Assembly: GCF_003054445.1 (NCBI RefSeq)
Contig: NC_042506.1
Span: 1,185,501 to 1,249,500, forward strand
Reading direction: 5' to 3'
Source of the DNA: Pichia kudriavzevii
Taxonomy: Eukaryota > Ascomycota > Pichiomycetes > Pichiales > Pichiaceae
DNA: 64,000 nt
Shown here: positions 1 through 9,478 of the stretch, piece by piece
Position numbering within the stretch: position 1 is the stretch's first letter
Layout of the letters: each line of letters starts with the position of its first letter
The notes under the pieces: model-generated
What the model saw: the letters and a program-made list of their open reading frames with translations, nothing else
Databases searched by the model: none
What the model was told of the DNA's origin: nothing
Program-made: the position numbers and the translations under genes

Positions 1-461
1 TGACCAAGAATGAGAAGGTTAGAGATTTGAAATGTGTTCCAATTGACACTGATATATTGGACCAGCTAAAGGAGAGATTGGATTTAAGTGCTAAAATTGC
101 TCAGGCAGAAGTTTCTTCACAAAGTTCCAACAAGGAAAAGAGCTGGATAGAAAAGGCCGCTGAAGATTTAGGTGTCGATGACATTGATGATTTTGAAGAT
201 GATTTCTTGAAGAGAGATAGAAAAAGAAGAGAAGGTAAAGAATTAGATAGGCAAAGTCTAAAGGTTTACAAGGCACAATTGAGAGACCTATTGAAAGTAC
301 CAATCAGGAAATCTGGTAGAAGATCGTACATTGCTGGAGGTTTAAATAATATAGCAAAATTGTTACTTGATAATGAGGGAAGTGATAGTGTGATGGGATA
401 TTTACAGCAAGATGCACTTGCCCTGTTGAAAGACAAGAAACAGAAGAAACAAAAAGTATGA
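1..461 (+). CDS. MAK5: C-terminal part of ATP-dependent RNA helicase Mak5 (DDX24 family)
   Basis: The frame is open from the window edge and ends at TGA 459-461, so only the tail after the helicase core is present. The visible part reads into PIDTDILDQLKERLDLS, then a charged acidic/basic stretch (WIEKAAEDLGVDD, DDFEDDF), then PIRKSGRRSYIAGGLNN, and a Lys-rich end. From memory, this order matches the C-terminal extension of Mak5/DDX24 helicases, nucleolar DEAD-box proteins of 60S ribosome assembly. No DEAD or SAT motif lies in the window, so the call rests on the tail alone. Another nucleolar helicase is possible but less likely. The gene converges on SUP45 with about 110 bp between stops. 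Confidence 0.6.
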   Translation, partial: TKNEKVRDLKCVPIDTDILDQLKERLDLSAKIAQAEVSSQSSNKEKSWIEKAAEDLGVDDIDDFEDDFLKRDRKRREGKELDRQSLKVYKAQLRDLLKVPIRKSGRRSYIAGGLNNIAKLLLDNEGSDSVMGYLQQDALALLKDKKQKKQKV

Positions 462-573
462 TTTTAGAAGCTTGTGTAACATTTTTAAAGCGGATATACA
501 GTATATAGAAAACAAGTACATATACTTACTATGAGAATACGTCTTATATGAGAAAAGGTGATGTTGGTGAGAC

Positions 574-1863
574 TTAGTCAGAAAAATATTCGTCATCTGA
601 ATCATCAGAAACCAATTGTTCAAAGTTAACTTTATATCTTAACAAAGCACCAATACCACCAAAACCTTTAACGAATTGTGCACCTTCTGAAGATCTGTCG
701 GTGACGAACTCTACAGTCGCACCGTAATTTTTGTAGTTTTCAGCTAGCCATTCTAAGAATGGTTGTTCAGCAACAACCTCTAATTCAGAACCGTCTTTAT
801 CAATCAAATAACTCTCCTTTGGAGCGTCTTGACGAACAATCTTGACAACTTCTTCGCCTTCTGCATTTCTCAAAGTATATCTGACATCCTCTAAACCTTC
901 ATAAACTATAATTGTCTCGCAGGCACCTAAGTCTAAGGCTTTCAATGTATCATCGATACCATAACAGAATTTACCAGTATCTCTTGAAATTTCATCAAAA
1001 TATTGCGTGATTAATTTCTTTTCCTGGACGAATTTAACATTGGACAAAGTCTCCGCAGATAATTCAATTGCTTGGTTAAAACCATTTTCACCACCATAAG
1101 AGATATCAACAATTTTGATGATTTTTTGTTGTAATCTCTGATCAAACATATCCGATTTAGATAATTCAGTTTTAAAATCAGCAGAACCTGCTAAAATCAA
1201 ACCTTGAACATTGACTTTATCGTTGGTAATAAAATTTTGAACAGCAACTTCTGCAACTTTTCTGACATAATTGTGTCTCTTTTCATCTCTTAATCTGGAG
1301 AAACGCAAAGCAGATTGACCACCTCTACCATGCTTCTTTGGTAAATCAACTGTAAATTTATGCAAAATCTCTCTTGTGTTACCAGATAAAGCACCGAATA
1401 ATGCACCATTACCATCCATAACGATAAACCCAAATCTATCATCAGACTCCAATAACTCAGCCAACGCTTCAACATGGAACTTGTTATCACACAAATAAAG
1501 GGATGTATTGATCGGTTTGAAAGGTTCAAATGCAATTGTTAATTTTTTCTCCTTACCTTCATCAGTTAAGACTTCACCACAATAAACAACCAACCCATTC
1601 TTCGGAACATTTTGGTATAACTTTAATTTTTGTTGTGTAGAAGTAATTGCTGATAAAACAGACAATCTGTTCACTCTCGATTTAATATTTGATGCAGTTC
1701 CGTATTCATCTGTCAACATTTTTTGTGTGATTGAAATCTGAGTTTTTGGTGGCATAATAAGTGAAATCATGGAAGTACCGTTACCTCTTGCGTTTTGAAG
1801 GGACTTGATCAATTTTTTGACCTTCCACATCTCCACATTTTGATCTGCTGCGTCACTACTCAT
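574..1863 (-). CDS. SUP45: Eukaryotic peptide chain release factor eRF1
   Basis: A 429-residue protein, close to the usual length of about 437. It recognises all three stop codons in the ribosomal A site and, with eRF3, releases the peptide in the cytosol. All signature motifs are visible: TASNIKS (NIKS at residues 59-62) and YLCDNKF (YxCxxxF, about 123-129) for stop decoding, and GRGGQ (GGQ at 181-183) for peptidyl-tRNA hydrolysis. The C-terminus is the acidic [11 protein letters not shown] typical of fungi, which contacts eRF3. The start is the ATG at 1863. It is divergent from GCD2 across about 260 bp, so two translation factors share one promoter region. Confidence 0.97.
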   Translation of the reverse strand: MSSDAADQNVEMWKVKKLIKSLQNARGNGTSMISLIMPPKTQISITQKMLTDEYGTASNIKSRVNRLSVLSAITSTQQKLKLYQNVPKNGLVVYCGEVLTDEGKEKKLTIAFEPFKPINTSLYLCDNKFHVEALAELLESDDRFGFIVMDGNGALFGALSGNTREILHKFTVDLPKKHGRGGQSALRFSRLRDEKRHNYVRKVAEVAVQNFITNDKVNVQGLILAGSADFKTELSKSDMFDQRLQQKIIKIVDISYGGENGFNQAIELSAETLSNVKFVQEKKLITQYFDEISRDTGKFCYGIDDTLKALDLGACETIIVYEGLEDVRYTLRNAEGEEVVKIVRQDAPKESYLIDKDGSELEVVAEQPFLEWLAENYKNYGATVEFVTDRSSEGAQFVKGFGGIGALLRYKVNFEQLVSDDSDDEYFSD

Positions 1864-2126
1864 AGTGTGTGTATTATAAGCTTTTGCACTACGGAAAATA
1901 GAGTTTTTTCTTCAATAACGTAGAGTTGAATGTTCTCTTTCCCAACTTTGAGAGTTGTGTTCAAAAATTTTTCACCTTGGGTTGATGAAAGAATAGAGAG
2001 AAAAAACCACGAAAAAGAGAAAATAGAAAAAATCTGAATCACTTCACAGAAAGGTCAGTCAATATCTGATACACTCAACAGTTCAGCAAAAACAAGCTAG
2101 TTTAAAAGACACAACACAGTGTATAG
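1864..2126. promoter_or_regulatory. Shared divergent promoter of SUP45 and GCD2
   Basis: The 263 bp between the two start codons must hold both promoters. It is AT-rich with A/T tracts. I see no strong TATA box and no recognised regulator site. Confidence 0.5.
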
Positions 2127-3575
2127 ATGTCTGAAAAATCAAGCCAAGAGCAGCCGCCTTCTTCTGTTGAAGAGAAGAAATTATCTAATAAGGAACTCAA
2201 GGAGTTAAAGAAGAAGGAAAAGGCTGCAAAACGTGCAGCAGCAAAGGCAGGTAGTAGTACTAATGAGTCAGGCGATACCCCACAGAGTGGATCACAAAAA
2301 GGTAAGAAACCAGTAGGCGGTGCTACTAAGACTGTTAGTCAAGTAAAAAAACAGATGAACAATGCAAAGACCCATGATCCAAGTGACAAAGTTCCACCAA
2401 TGTTTGGACATCTACAATCTAAAGAAGAAAAAATATTATCAACACCAGATATTGCATCCATTGTTCATCCGTCAATTCTATCATTAACACTAAAGATGTC
2501 TACCTATAAAGTTGTTGGGTCCAGCTCTAGATGTATTGCGATGATGGAAGCATTCAAAGAAGTGATTAAATCATATAAAACACCAGAAGGAACCAGTTTA
2601 CAAAGACATTTAACCGGACATTTGTCACATCAGATTGAATTTCTAAAGACTGGTAGACCATTGAGTATATCTATGGGTAATGCCATCAGATGGTTGAAGC
2701 AGAAGATTTCGGTGATCCCTATTACTACAGTTGAGGAAGACTGTAAGAGAATCCTAATTGATGAAATTGACATGTTTATAACCGAGAAGATTGTTGTGGC
2801 AGATAGAGTTATTGTTGAGTATGCCGAGAGCCACATTACCAATGATTCCAAGATATTGACGTATGGTCATTCTAAGGTATTGGGTGAATTGTTTGAATAT
2901 GCTGCAATTGAACAAGGCAAAAAATTTGAAATTTACATAATCGATAGCAAACCATTGTTTGAAGGTAAGAAACTAGCCAAAAGGTTGAGTAAACTTGAGA
3001 ATGTTAAGTTGCACTATAACTTAATCAACTCTCTCAGCAGTGTGCTAGAAACCAAGATTGATTACTGTTTTCTTGGTGCACATTCAATGCTATCCAACGG
3101 TAGATTGTATTCCCGTGTCGGTACTGCATTAGTTGCCATGGCATCAAAGAATAAATCTATACCTGTTCTAGTATGTTGCGAGAGTTTGAAATTTAGTGAT
3201 AAAGTTCAGTTAGACTCTGTGACCACTAATGAGTTAGGCGATGGTGACGATTTAATCAATACAAAACCATTCAGTAAGGAAGGTAATGCATTAAAAACAT
3301 ATTTAAAGAGGTTAGACGATGCGAAAGAAGCCAGTACTAAGAAAGGTAAACAGCAGCAGCAGCAGCAACAACAACAAAAACAACAGCAACAAGGATCCGG
3401 CCGTAAAGATGATAATGATTTGAGTAATTGGAAAGAGATCAGAAGTCTAAACATTCTCAATATATTGTATGATCTAACGCCACCTGAATATATTCAAAAG
3501 ATTGTTACTGAGTTTGGCGCATTGCCACCTTCTTCTGTTCCAGTTATTTTAAGAGAATACAAGAGTAGTACATAG
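2127..3575 (+). CDS. GCD2: eIF2B delta subunit (guanine nucleotide exchange factor for eIF2)
   Basis: A 482-residue protein with a Lys-rich, low-complexity N-terminus (residues about 1-95, with KKLSNKELKELKKKEK) followed by the eIF-2B alpha/beta/delta fold. It is the delta subunit of the eIF2B regulatory subcomplex, which senses phosphorylated eIF2. The C-terminal signature with YDLTPPEYIQKIVTEFG and PPSSVPVILREY is typical of Gcd2. S. cerevisiae Gcd2 is about 650 residues, so the disordered N-terminus is shorter here. An unusual glutamine tract (residues about 409-422) lies inside a surface loop of the catalytic-fold region. The start is ATG 2127. The gene is convergent with RTS1, with 82 bp between stops. 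Confidence 0.93.
   Translation: MSEKSSQEQPPSSVEEKKLSNKELKELKKKEKAAKRAAAKAGSSTNESGDTPQSGSQKGKKPVGGATKTVSQVKKQMNNAKTHDPSDKVPPMFGHLQSKEEKILSTPDIASIVHPSILSLTLKMSTYKVVGSSSRCIAMMEAFKEVIKSYKTPEGTSLQRHLTGHLSHQIEFLKTGRPLSISMGNAIRWLKQKISVIPITTVEEDCKRILIDEIDMFITEKIVVADRVIVEYAESHITNDSKILTYGHSKVLGELFEYAAIEQGKKFEIYIIDSKPLFEGKKLAKRLSKLENVKLHYNLINSLSSVLETKIDYCFLGAHSMLSNGRLYSRVGTALVAMASKNKSIPVLVCCESLKFSDKVQLDSVTTNELGDGDDLINTKPFSKEGNALKTYLKRLDDAKEASTKKGKQQQQQQQQQKQQQQGSGRKDDNDLSNWKEIRSLNILNILYDLTPPEYIQKIVTEFGALPPSSVPVILREYKSST
3351..3392 (+). repeat. CAG/CAA tract encoding polyglutamine in GCD2
   Basis: A mixed CAG/CAA run gives nine Gln, one Lys and four more Gln in a loop before the C-terminal part of eIF2B delta. 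It is a likely length-polymorphic microsatellite. Confidence 0.9.
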
Positions 3576-3657
3576 AGTCATTACATAAACACATATATAC
3601 ATACATACAATTACATATACATACACATATATATGTCTCTTTCTCCAATATATATGA

Positions 3658-5218
3658 CTACTTAATCTCCACGTCCGTGACTTTACCATTTTTCAATTCT
3701 TTCACATATTTTTCTAGTTTTTCCCAATGTTCTTCTCTGAGATGCTTACGTTCTTCATCTTCCTTCAATTGGGTCTCGTATAGAACAAAACAACGATCGT
3801 AAACTACTGGATTAGTCTCCATAAATATTTTCAATGCAGAATAAGCAATTGAAGATATTGTTCTATTCCAGTTATTTGACTCTGAAAAATCCAGCTCCGC
3901 CGCCAACTCAGGTTGTGCAATTTTATACATTGAAGGGAATATGATTGGTAAGATATTCTCTGCATTTTCGGTAACCAAGGAAACGAAGTACTCATTATTA
4001 AAGAAGCACAGGACTTTCTCTGACACTTGGTAATGTGATGAGGAGATACATTTGGACAACTGTGCGAATAAGGGAATCTCAATTTTGTTGAACTCTTGAG
4101 GATCAATAATTTCAAATATATCCTCAATCTCATTCAAAAACATCAACTCTTTAGGAGAATTCACCTTTGGCCAATATCTCAACAATCCCATGATGACTTC
4201 CTCGGTCAATGAAGGGTCTTTTTCAAGAAATTGCAAAATACAATAAGCTAATTGGGGGTGGTAAAGAGATAAAGATCTTGGTTTGTGTAGGGGAATCAAT
4301 ACTCTGATCAAAAAGATCTTATGTTCCTCCTTTAGAGGTAATGCAAATCCATTAATGATGGAACCCAGAATTTCCAATAATTCAGATATACCATTAAAAT
4401 GGTCAGTTTCGTAGATAAAGGTCAAGAAAATATTGTTTATGGATTTCCTAATGAAAGATCTCAAACTTAAGAATTTACCATAAATTCGATGTAGGGTTGT
4501 TTTAAGGCAATCTCTTTCTCTGTTATCCTCCGAATCGAAGAGATCCAACAAGGTGAGAACAAACTTGTGGTCAATAAAAGGCTTTGCCACGGAATTGTTG
4601 AAATCTGGGGATTCAACAAACCTTAAGAAGAACTCATAAACTAATTGCATATGGGACCAACCTAATTCATATACGGGTTCGTCTTCATCGGGGTCATATA
4701 TATCACCAATTGGATTAACAGGCGGAGGGATTGGTCTAAAGATATTGATTCTGAACATGTCAACCACATGCCTATACATTTCTTCTGTGAATGTCAATCT
4801 GGTTGTTGATATGAATACGGTCAATTCGTGCAAAGTGATACGCTTTAATTCCTTACCTTGGATATCTGCCGATGGATCGTAGAAATCAAACAAGATTTTA
4901 CATTGGATAACCTTTTGAATGAATAAATCTACATGGAATTGTGGATCAACTTCTTCAAATGGCGGTGATTTTTCAAAAGATTGGGCATTAGCAGAGGGTT
5001 CGAACCTCGAAGAGGAGTGTCTCAGCGGGGTTTTAGGTTTCAGTTCCAGGTCATCCTTTGGTACTTTGTCGAAGGGAGAATGGGCCGTATGGTATTTCAA
5101 GAAATCAATCTCTGACTGTGGGAATTCGTTGTTATTGGAAGGTATATTTGGATGAGCATTTGACTGATTCAATTGGAGGGACTGCGTTGCATCAGGAGTA
5201 GGCGACTGTTGTTGCTGC

Positions 5219-5279
<61 letters not shown>

Positions 5280-5640
5280 GGTTTTGGTTTTGGTTTTGGT
5301 TTTGGTTTTGGTTTTGAATTTGGAGGGGTTTTTGTTTGGATTGTTTTGAGTCTTTCTTTTTCAGGGAGACGGTAGACGAGGAAGAGGATGGCGACTGTGC
5401 ATGCGAATGAGAGTGGGGTTGTGACTGGTGCAATGGAGACTGTGATTGCGGTTGCGGTGAAGGAGAACTGTTTCTTGAGCCTGCATTTGAGCCTGCATTT
5501 GAACTCGTATTAGAGTTGGAATTGGCGTTATGAGAGCTTGATGAGGAGTGTGTAGAATGGGAGTTTGAGTTCTGTGAGGCTGCAGAGTCCTTATCCTTCT
5601 TGGATTTGGACCTGAAGCGTTGCTTGAAACCTTTCATCAT
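3658..5640 (-). CDS. RTS1: B56-type regulatory subunit of protein phosphatase 2A
   Basis: A 660-residue protein beginning [18 protein letters not shown], very like the start of S. cerevisiae Rts1. Residues about 1-190 are disordered: Ser/Asn-rich, with NQ repeats and a run of about 25 Gln. Residues about 220-640 are the B56 HEAT-like domain, recognisable by [39 protein letters not shown] and [20 protein letters not shown]-type stretches. Rts1 directs PP2A in the cell cycle, stress response and septin control. The start is the double ATG at 5640. The long Gln/Asn tract is prion-like in composition. Confidence 0.96.
5207..5317 (-). repeat. polyQ and (NQ)n tract in RTS1
   Basis: On the plus strand this is a long TTG/TTGCTG run followed by TTTTGG hexamers. 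They encode about 25 Gln preceded by six Asn-Gln pairs. It is probably unstable in length. Confidence 0.92.
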
Positions 5641-5997
5641 CCTTGCAGCCTGTTTCTTCTATTTGACCTTGGTTTGCGTTTCTTACAAAATACTATACCT
5701 AACACTCCGAGGGGGGGGTCGTGGATATCCTTGACGAGTTCTCTCACAATACCAATATCTTGATATGCCAATATACGTATATTGATATCTGAATTGTTGT
5801 AAATAAACGTCAATGGAAATCTATATATTAACAACTATATAATGATTTGTATATAATGTATGTATATATAAATAAAAATCAAAAAATTGATTTCTGTGTC
5901 TCCATCGATGGTGCAATATGAAACCATTCCAATTGCGCCCCTAACCCCCCCCCCCCTTCGCTTTTACTCTATCCCTCTCCCTCTCCCGACTTCGCTC
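5641..5997. other. Intergenic, RTS1 promoter and SYM1 3' side
   Basis: No gene seen. It holds AT-rich stretches, a G8 run near 5709-5716 and a C12 run at 5945-5956 just beyond the SYM1 stop codon. Confidence 0.6.
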
Positions 5998-6522
5998 TCA
6001 TTTATCTGTCCTTCTTAGAGAGTGCGCGCGCCAAGAGAGATACCCATTCCAAAGCACACCGGCAAGAGCTGACACCGCCAATCTGGCGCGCGGTGGCACC
6101 ACCGTGAAATTTACCCCCTGCAAAATAGGCCACACCGCCCAGTTGGCCAAAAGCGTCCCCCACCACAACTCGCGCACGCGCGCAGCGGCGCCGGCGGCGC
6201 CGCCGTCCCACGCGCCCACCCAGGCAAGGTAGAGCGCCACGCCAACGGGCGCCCACAGCGTCTGGTCAACCAACGTCCGGGCCGCGCCGCTGAGAAGCGT
6301 GCTACCGCGGACGTGGATCCGACCAAGCACTTGATAAAGGGGATGAGCAATAGGTGCAAATACAATTCCTCCATAGACACCATTGAGAAACATTCGCTTG
6401 GGGGAGAAAACCTTCTCCTCTGCTCCCTGAGCAAGTCCATCACCAAGCGCAAAGAGGGACCCAGTAAGTAACATATTCCCCACTAGTGGGTGGCGGTTAA
6501 ACAGACGCAATAAATGAGACAT
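5998..6522 (-). CDS. SYM1: Mpv17/PMP22-family inner mitochondrial membrane protein
   Basis: 174 residues from the ATG at 6522. The open frame runs on upstream only to a TTG, which I reject as start. The protein begins MSHLLRLFNRHPLVGNMLLT and has about four hydrophobic segments. The family signature is clear near the end: WWGTLLANWAVWPILQ, then NFTVVPPRARL and LWNGYLSWRAHS. S. cerevisiae Sym1 (about 197 residues) is an inner-membrane channel-like protein needed for growth on ethanol at high temperature. Odd: the 3' half (about 6010-6320) is very GC-rich (CGCGCG, GGCGCC), unlike its own 5' half and all neighbours. Confidence 0.88.
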   Translation of the reverse strand: MSHLLRLFNRHPLVGNMLLTGSLFALGDGLAQGAEEKVFSPKRMFLNGVYGGIVFAPIAHPLYQVLGRIHVRGSTLLSGAARTLVDQTLWAPVGVALYLAWVGAWDGGAAGAAARVRELWWGTLLANWAVWPILQGVNFTVVPPRARLAVSALAGVLWNGYLSWRAHSLRRTDK

Positions 6523-6617
6523 GTAAGAATAACCAATGGTTGTCAAGAAAGTTGTTTATTGAGATGGCTCGTTATATATGCACCTGTGGTTGCTAGAAAC
6601 AACAGTGGTAGCGATCG

Positions 6618-6648
6618 TAGTAGTAATAGTAGTAATAGTAGTAATAGT
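6618..6648. repeat. Short TAGTAGTAA tandem repeat
   Basis: About three copies of a 9-base unit in the SYM1 upstream region. Confidence 0.8.
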
Positions 6649-6957
6649 TATATAGGTTATAATGCTAGGTGGGAAATTGATTGTTGTATCCCCATCCCCG
6701 TTTTCCCCCCACCCCAGGGGCACCTCTTTTTATACAGGAAGATATTGATCCACTTCACCCACTGTGTGGTGCACCTGTCCATCCTCACTGAACCTTCTCG
6801 ATAAATTCGGGGGACGGTCAACCCTCGGGCAGTGTTTTTTTTTCTTTTTTTTTACCCTCTCTATCTATCTATATATCGATTCCTCTCCATGTGGCTTGCC
6901 AGTTTTAATGCCAGCCCATTTCTCTTGGCTTTTTTTTTTCAACATGCTAAAAAATAC

Positions 6958-6963
6958 ACGCGT
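6958..6963. promoter_or_regulatory. ACGCGT (MCB-like) box
   Basis: Palindromic ACGCGT about 230 bp upstream of the ATG at 7187. It is the core of the MluI cell-cycle box bound by MBF (Mbp1-Swi6) in yeasts. Function is inferred. Confidence 0.4.
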
Positions 6964-7026
6964 TTTTTTCTCTTTTCTAGTCATGGGTTTTAGGTAGCAC
7001 GAAAGAGGTAGCACAGGTGTCTCCCC

Positions 7027-7032
7027 ACGCGT
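7027..7032. promoter_or_regulatory. Second ACGCGT (MCB-like) box
   Basis: A second ACGCGT 155 bp upstream of the same gene. Paired boxes at this distance are typical of G1/S genes. Confidence 0.4.
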
Positions 7033-7186
7033 TTATTCCCGAAAAGAGAAGGAAAGAAAAAAAAAGATCAACAGTGCATTATTTACATTGGTACATCGTG
7101 GTCTGGTGTAACTTGACCAAAATTAAAATCACGATAGTAACACACTCTCCAGTAGTGTAAAATAACAATCCAGTATAGACAAAAAA

Positions 7187-9127
7187 ATGTCCATCCCTGA
7201 CAATGACATTCTTCGTTTTATTGAAGGCTCGGGCCCGCCCCAGTTTGTCCCCCCAATCCCGGAAAAGACACACTCCCTCCCTGATATCTTGGACCACGAC
7301 TCTAATAATAGCTTCCACTTCCAATCGGCGCAGGGCAACCATCCTAATAACTCCATCTCCAACACCAATGGCAACGACAACGACAACGGCAACGACAAGA
7401 GAAACAGAAATAACAATGACAACGATTCCCACCACAATCTGCTCTCCTCGTCGCCTACGATCCCGCTCGACTCCCCCTCCCCACCTCCTGCTTCACAGAC
7501 TCTACCTCTTCCCTCTCCAGAGAAGCTAAACTTCATCCATTTGCTAAAATTTTCCCTTATTGAGTACATCAAACTACTGGACTCGCACCAGAGCGGTGTG
7601 CAAACGAGAACGGAATATATCCTCTCCTTTATGAAGGTCAATGGCGTCGAAATTAGACAAAAACTAATAAATGATTATATTAACGACCTGAAAAATGATC
7701 GACTCGAACATTCCATCCTTTGTACATTGCCTGAAAACTATATCCAGGAAACTAAATCTTTACTCATAGAAGCAAACAAAAAGAGGAAAGTCTACAATAA
7801 AAAGAAACTCTCCTCTAATAGTGCACTGTCAACACCAACAGAAATTGTCTCCTCACAACCTCTTGTGTTTGCTAGTATACTTAACATCAAAATAGGACTA
7901 CTGTTTAATCAGTCTCAACAACAACATCCAGCTCAGCACCAGCACCAGCATCAACACCAATTGCACCAATTTAGTCCTAATGTGACTTCTATTGCTAGCT
8001 ATTCCAATCTGACCAATAAACTCAAATCTTTTTCATTTCTCCCCAATAAAGAAAACTTCATCATTGACTTATACCCGCAAAATATATGCTCTCATTCTTT
8101 AACTTACTCTAAAATACCTTTACTACTGAACCCTTTAATTAGCGTCAACCTTGAGAATGATCAAATGTTTTCATACATTGAAACCCAGCTAACTTTGCCG
8201 TTAAACCTGTTTCAACCTCAAACGGATAACTTCTCCAACTATTCGAAAATCCTACAGTTCAGATCGATCCTACGTATCTACGATAAAAACGAATTGATCT
8301 ACAGGAAAATAGATCCAATTTCAGGTTCAATTGTCTCAAATGGAACTGTGAAGATCATCTTACCCCTACATGCCAAGCTTTGGTCTTCCCTCATAAACGA
8401 TTACCATAACGGTATAATCCAACCAAATAAATTCGATAATCTTAAAATCACTCACACATTGTACCCAGATGATGACCTGTTGAACTTCAAAAACTCTCCT
8501 ATACACTCATTCGCCTGGGAATTCTACTCAACTCTGAACAATGACGTGCCCGAATGTATTAACATCTCCAAAGAAACATCCGTGACAACAACTCCAGCAA
8601 CAGCCGCCCACTCCCCTCAAGTAACGCAGCGTAAACAAGCAGCTCCCTTGTCCCACAAGCGTTCACGTTCACGCTCGTTCAACGATATACAGTATTCAAT
8701 ACAACCAAGAAACCCCCCTATCTTCGAATTCCACAACTCTACAGTGGACTCATTTGACAATTCTTACTCTATTTCGGACTTTCTCAATGAATCCATGGCG
8801 AAGCCTACCCCCACAAGCATGAACATGAGCATGAACGTCAATATGAACCCAAATATGAATATCAGTATGAATCCAAATATAAATCAAAATATGAATCCAA
8901 ATACAAATCAAAATGTGAATCCAAATATAAATCAGAATATGAATTCTAATATGAGCCCAACCATGAACCCAAATGCAAACACAAATGTGAACATAAATGT
9001 GATCCCAAACCCTACCTCCAATACACACGCAACCACAAGTGTCAGTGCCCCTTCTACGGCTCCTCCAACACAAGGCCTGTTTGACGGTTTAGACATCTCG
9101 TCTTTGAGTGATGAGCCTCTCTTTTGA
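7187..9127 (+). CDS. Unrecognised Asn-rich protein, possible transcriptional regulator
   Basis: A 646-residue protein I cannot assign. Residues about 1-35 include NDILRFIEGSGPPQF, which looks conserved. Residues 55-90 are Asn/Asp-rich. Residues about 110-200 are a helical charged domain (from FSLIEYIKLLDS) ending in a basic stretch KKRKVYNKKK, a plausible nuclear signal. A His/Gln run lies near 246-263, and a folded-looking region at about 310-460. A degenerate Met-Asn-Pro repeat follows (about 545-610). The extreme C-terminus, GLFDGLDISSLSDEPLF, is acidic-hydrophobic like an activation domain. Two ACGCGT boxes upstream suggest G1/S expression. No DNA-binding domain that I know is evident. 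The regulator role is inference. Confidence 0.8.
   Translation: MSIPDNDILRFIEGSGPPQFVPPIPEKTHSLPDILDHDSNNSFHFQSAQGNHPNNSISNTNGNDNDNGNDKRNRNNNDNDSHHNLLSSSPTIPLDSPSPPPASQTLPLPSPEKLNFIHLLKFSLIEYIKLLDSHQSGVQTRTEYILSFMKVNGVEIRQKLINDYINDLKNDRLEHSILCTLPENYIQETKSLLIEANKKRKVYNKKKLSSNSALSTPTEIVSSQPLVFASILNIKIGLLFNQSQQQHPAQHQHQHQHQLHQFSPNVTSIASYSNLTNKLKSFSFLPNKENFIIDLYPQNICSHSLTYSKIPLLLNPLISVNLENDQMFSYIETQLTLPLNLFQPQTDNFSNYSKILQFRSILRIYDKNELIYRKIDPISGSIVSNGTVKIILPLHAKLWSSLINDYHNGIIQPNKFDNLKITHTLYPDDDLLNFKNSPIHSFAWEFYSTLNNDVPECINISKETSVTTTPATAAHSPQVTQRKQAAPLSHKRSRSRSFNDIQYSIQPRNPPIFEFHNSTVDSFDNSYSISDFLNESMAKPTPTSMNMSMNVNMNPNMNISMNPNINQNMNPNTNQNVNPNINQNMNSNMSPTMNPNANTNVNINVIPNPTSNTHATTSVSAPSTAPPTQGLFDGLDISSLSDEPLF
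8815..9005 (+). repeat. Degenerate 12-base repeat coding for Met-Asn-Pro-Asn units
   Basis: Repeated ATGAA(C/T)CCAAAT-type units within the Asn-rich gene give MNPN, INQN and VNPN motifs. This is a coding minisatellite, probably variable in length. Confidence 0.85.
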
Positions 9128-9478
9128 CACCCAGCCGTCCACCGACCCAGTTGGGCCCCGATGTGAAGCGTCATGACATCTACAAGCCAACGTGACAATT
9201 ATGAAAATCTCCGAAACAAAATCAACAACATCGAAATGTTAATAATAATAATAATCATATGCATTCTCTAATTTTTTTTTTTTACAACTTTCTTTTTGCT
9301 CAATTTCTCCAACTTTCTCTGTTTTTTTCGCATTTTAGTGCTTTTTTTTCTCACATCGACTTGAGCTTCCATTTTTTTCACTTAACCAAAATTCATCACT
9401 ACTGTCTGTATATTCACATATCTATATTTTAACTTCCCTACTTTGAAAGAACCCACACATCCCCTCTTTCAACACAAC
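9128..9478. other. Intergenic, MRPL35 promoter
   Basis: No gene seen. It has long T-tracts (9270-9285, 9320-9350) and a TAATAATAATAATAATAAT run near 9240-9257. Confidence 0.6.

Larger units (their letters stand above)
6523..7186. other. Divergent promoter region, SYM1 and the Asn-rich gene
   Basis: No gene seen. It contains a TAGTAGTAA repeat (about 6618-6648), several T-tracts and two ACGCGT boxes listed separately. Confidence 0.6.

Noticed and set aside
4980-5000. GGGTTCGAACC resembling a tRNA B box
   Set aside because: It lies within the RTS1 coding sequence and no tRNA fold surrounds it.
6002-6452. Long overlapping frames on the minus strand inside SYM1
   Set aside because: They are shadows caused by the GC-rich silent sites. 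Only the Mpv17-family frame has family signatures.
7129-7641. 170-codon minus-strand frame opposite the Asn-rich gene
   Set aside because: Low-complexity product, antisense to a long credible gene.
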